NCBI GenBank assembly: GCA_000471925.1
Contig: CP006667.1
Coordinates: 1,984,001-2,048,000, forward strand
Direction of reading: 5' to 3'
DNA length: 64,000 nt
Origin: Ralstonia pickettii DTP0602
GTDB taxonomy: Bacteria; Pseudomonadota; Gammaproteobacteria; Burkholderiales; Burkholderiaceae
The notes below the pieces were generated by a model. The model worked only from the letters and a program-made list of their open reading frames with translations, was not told the DNA's origin and ran no database searches. This document shows, piece after piece, positions 62,141 through 64,000 of the stretch. A program made the translations under genes and the position numbers. The number at the start of each line of letters is the position of its first letter. The first letter of the stretch is position 1.

Positions 62141-63661
62141 ATGACAACGAAAATGGTCACTGACGTACTGGTCATCGGAGCAGGAGGGGCCGGTCTGGCC
62201 GCCGCCTACGAAGCCGCGAAGATCGGGCGTAATGTGGTGATACTGGAGAAGAACCCACAGCCCGGCGGCTCCACGTCCTGGTCTGTCGGCTCCGTCACGG
62301 CAACCAACACGCCGCATCAACGCAGCGCGGGCATCCAGGACAGTGCCGACGCGCACTTCGAGGACCTGGCGCTGCACGCTGGCGCACTGGCTCCGCGCGA
62401 CAACCTGAAATTGCGGCGGATTCTGGTCGACCACAGCAGCGACATGCTGCAGTGGCTGATCAACTTGGGCGTGGTGTTTGTCGGGCCTCAGGAGGAACCT
62501 CCGCATCGTGTGGCACGTATGCACAACGTGGTGCCCAATTCCAAATCCTTTGCTTACCACCTGACCCGGCACTGCAAGGCCATGGGGGTGGATATCCTGG
62601 TGAACACCCGTACAAGTGGCTTCATTGTCGAGGACGGCCGTGTGATCGGTGTCCAGGCCGAAGGGCCTGACGGTCGCAAGCGTCGAATCGTCGCCCGGCA
62701 TGGCGTTGTCCTGGCCTCTGGTGACTACAGCGGTGCGGAGGATCTCAAGCGCAGTCTGGCGTCAGAGGCGGTCGTTCCGGTCGAGCCGGTCAACCCGACG
62801 GCGACCGGCGACGGCCATCGCATGGCGCTGGCAATCGGCGCCCGCATCATCAACGGCGACATCGTCCGCGGGCCAATCATGCGATTTATCCCGCCTACCC
62901 GACGCAATCTCGTGCAGCGGCTGCCTCCGGCCAGCGCTATCGCCCGGCCCATCGCCTGGGCCATGAAGCATCTTCCCCAGAAGGTGCTACGGCCCTTCCT
63001 GATGAGTTTCCTGACCACCGCGCTGGGTCCTTCGCCGGATCTGCTGCGCCAGGGCGGCATTCTGATCAACCAGCAGGGACGTCGCTTCACCGATGAACTG
63101 GGAGCGCCCGCAGCCGATGTCGCGCGCCAGCCCAACAAGGTCGCATGGATCGTCATGGACGAGGCGATGGCCAGCAAGTTCAAGCAGTGGCCATTCTTTG
63201 TCTCGACCGCTCCGGGCGTGGCCTACGCGTATTTGAAGGACTACGAGCGCAACCGGCCGGACATATTCCACCGCGCCAGCACCCTGGAAGGCCTGGCCGA
63301 CAGTATGGGGGTGCCTGCAACTGCGCTGCGTGATGCTGTCAAGAACTACAACGCCTCGCCGGAGAGAGGTGGCCGGCCAGCATTAAATACAGGGCCCTAC
63401 TACGCGCTGGGTCCCATCAAGAGCTACGTGGTGTTCACCGACGGGGGCCTGCTCGTGAGCGAGCGGCTGGAAGTGCTGGACGGCAACGACGCACCTATCC
63501 CGGGGCTGTACGCCGCCGGATCGGCCGGGCAGGGCGGGCTACTGCTCGAAGGTCATGGACACCATCTCGGCTGGGCTTTCGTGTCGGGCCGAATTGCGGG
63601 GCGCAATGCAGCATCCTCGCCAGCAACCACTACTGTTTCATCCACTCCAGTGAGTATCTGA
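62141..63661 (+). CDS. FAD-dependent oxidoreductase, fumarate-reductase/ketosteroid-dehydrogenase type
   Basis: 506 residues. TDVLVIGAGGAGLAAAYEAA with EKNPQPGGSTSWSVGS is the FAD site of the flavoprotein fumarate-reductase superfamily; GVVLASGDYSGAEDLKRSLA, NPTATGDGHRMALAIGARI and the C-terminal YAAGSAGQGGLLLEGHGHHL complete it. It would desaturate or reduce a C-C bond alpha to a carbonyl or carboxylate. ATG 62141 is preferred over TTG 62135, which overlaps the previous stop. In the operon it may act on a cyclic ketone or enoate intermediate. Confidence 0.9.
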   Translation: MTTKMVTDVLVIGAGGAGLAAAYEAAKIGRNVVILEKNPQPGGSTSWSVGSVTATNTPHQRSAGIQDSADAHFEDLALHAGALAPRDNLKLRRILVDHSSDMLQWLINLGVVFVGPQEEPPHRVARMHNVVPNSKSFAYHLTRHCKAMGVDILVNTRTSGFIVEDGRVIGVQAEGPDGRKRRIVARHGVVLASGDYSGAEDLKRSLASEAVVPVEPVNPTATGDGHRMALAIGARIINGDIVRGPIMRFIPPTRRNLVQRLPPASAIARPIAWAMKHLPQKVLRPFLMSFLTTALGPSPDLLRQGGILINQQGRRFTDELGAPAADVARQPNKVAWIVMDEAMASKFKQWPFFVSTAPGVAYAYLKDYERNRPDIFHRASTLEGLADSMGVPATALRDAVKNYNASPERGGRPALNTGPYYALGPIKSYVVFTDGGLLVSERLEVLDGNDAPIPGLYAAGSAGQGGLLLEGHGHHLGWAFVSGRIAGRNAASSPATTTVSSTPVSI

Positions 63662-63662
63662 A

Positions 63663-64000
63663 ATGAGCCGAATCGGTCTGTTCGTACCGTCGTCCAACAC
63701 CACCGTCGAACCGGAGTTCTATCGCGCGCTGCCGCCGCATGTCACCCTGCATGTGGCGAGGCTGTACCTGACGCAGATCGCGACGGACTCCATTGAGAAC
63801 GTCGTGCGTGATATTGAAACCCAGGCTCGCAACCTGAGCAGCGCGGATGTCGACGTTTTGGTGCTTGGCGCAACGGCTCCAAGTTTTCTCAAAGGATTGG
63901 GCTATGACCGCGAGGTCACCCGGCGCATCGAAGAGGCTTCGGGAAAGCCAGCCACCACGACCTCCACGGCGTTGGTGGACGCCTTGCACCATATGGGCAT
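63663..64000 (+). CDS. Asp/Glu racemase superfamily protein (maleate isomerase / arylmalonate decarboxylase-like), 5' part
   Basis: 112 codons visible, cut by the window end; ATG 63663 overlaps nothing and follows the flavoprotein stop by one base. MSRIGLFVPSSNTTVEPEFY matches the superfamily opening, with the Asn-Thr-Thr that binds carboxylate. Where racemases and maleate isomerases have the first catalytic Cys the sequence is LVLGATAPSFLKG, with Ala. Arylmalonate decarboxylases also lack this first Cys and keep only the second, which would lie beyond the window. It therefore probably decarboxylates or isomerises a malonate- or maleate-type product. Confidence 0.82.
   Translation, partial: MSRIGLFVPSSNTTVEPEFYRALPPHVTLHVARLYLTQIATDSIENVVRDIETQARNLSSADVDVLVLGATAPSFLKGLGYDREVTRRIEEASGKPATTTSTALVDALHHMG

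Noticed and set aside
1..64000. CRISPR arrays, rRNA or tRNA genes, prophage modules, integrase with attachment sites
   Set aside because: Looked for while reading; no regularly spaced repeats, cloverleaf-like sequences or phage structural genes were noticed. A tool such as a covariance search would be needed to exclude a lone tRNA with certainty.

Overview
The window reads as chromosome or megaplasmid of a GC-rich betaproteobacterium of the Burkholderiales, most likely Cupriavidus or a close relative. The reasons are the high GC content, two Burkholderiales-type 16-strand porins, many Bug-type (TctC) extracytoplasmic solute receptors, abundant LysR regulators, and CoA-dependent acid catabolism. 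This assignment rests on recognising protein families, not on a database search. No rRNA, tRNA or CRISPR array was seen.

Layout. (1) 1-4.6 kb: the end of an RraA-like gene, a 2-hydroxyacid dehydrogenase, a frameshifted NIPSNAP gene, an intact IS630-family element inserted in a decayed SDR gene, a 4-oxalocrotonate-tautomerase-like gene and a fragment of a TPR ATPase. (2) 4.9-13.9 kb: a porin, a MaoC/HTD2-type hydratase, a CoA-transferase, a fumarase-superfamily lyase, a LysR regulator, a Bug receptor, and a PrpF isomerase fused in frame to a complete second Bug domain. This looks like a pathway for a short branched di- or tricarboxylate. (3) 14.4-18.9 kb: a tricarballylate-type locus (tcuA, tcuB, Bug receptor). 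tcuA is broken by a 24-bp palindromic insertion that carries a stop, and the downstream regulator and a second receptor survive only as fragments. (4) 18.9-22.2 kb: M20 amidohydrolase and Bug receptor, divergent from LysR. (5) 22.2-26.6 kb: decayed ligase, SDR and IS5 pieces around an AraC-like gene, a second porin and a plasmid fertility-inhibition-factor-like gene. (6) 26.6-33.4 kb: a minus-strand operon of two Bug receptors, two acyl-CoA ligases, MaoC and a nitronate-monooxygenase-like enzyme, divergent from LysR. (7) 34.9-40.8 kb: an orphan Bug receptor, transposase remnants, YceI, rubredoxin, an esterase, and an extradiol dioxygenase divergent from LysR. (8) 41.3-64 kb: a large catabolic block.

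The catabolic block has four arms: MFS transporter plus aldehyde dehydrogenase; acyl-CoA ligase plus GMC alcohol oxidoreductase; a ten-gene minus-strand operon (CoA-transferase, BadI/MenB-like ring hydrolase, ligase, enoyl-CoA hydratase, SDR, acyl-CoA dehydrogenase, hydroxyacyl-CoA dehydrogenase, a dehydrogenase C-terminal-domain protein, a racemase-like CoA-transferase and a quinone oxidoreductase); and a plus-strand operon (Bug receptor, two EthD-like proteins, a flavoprotein, and an Asp/Glu-racemase-superfamily protein cut by the window end). The promoters of all four arms appear to share one conserved operator/-35 module, with the same architecture and nearly the same spacing. The arms may therefore form one regulon, with the LysR protein at 44.6 kb as the best candidate regulator. 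A plausible scheme is alcohol to aldehyde to acid to acyl-CoA, followed by beta-oxidation-like steps and hydrolytic opening of an alicyclic ring.

The window holds seven intact stand-alone Bug receptors, one fused Bug domain and one Bug fragment, but no TctA/TctB-type membrane partner.
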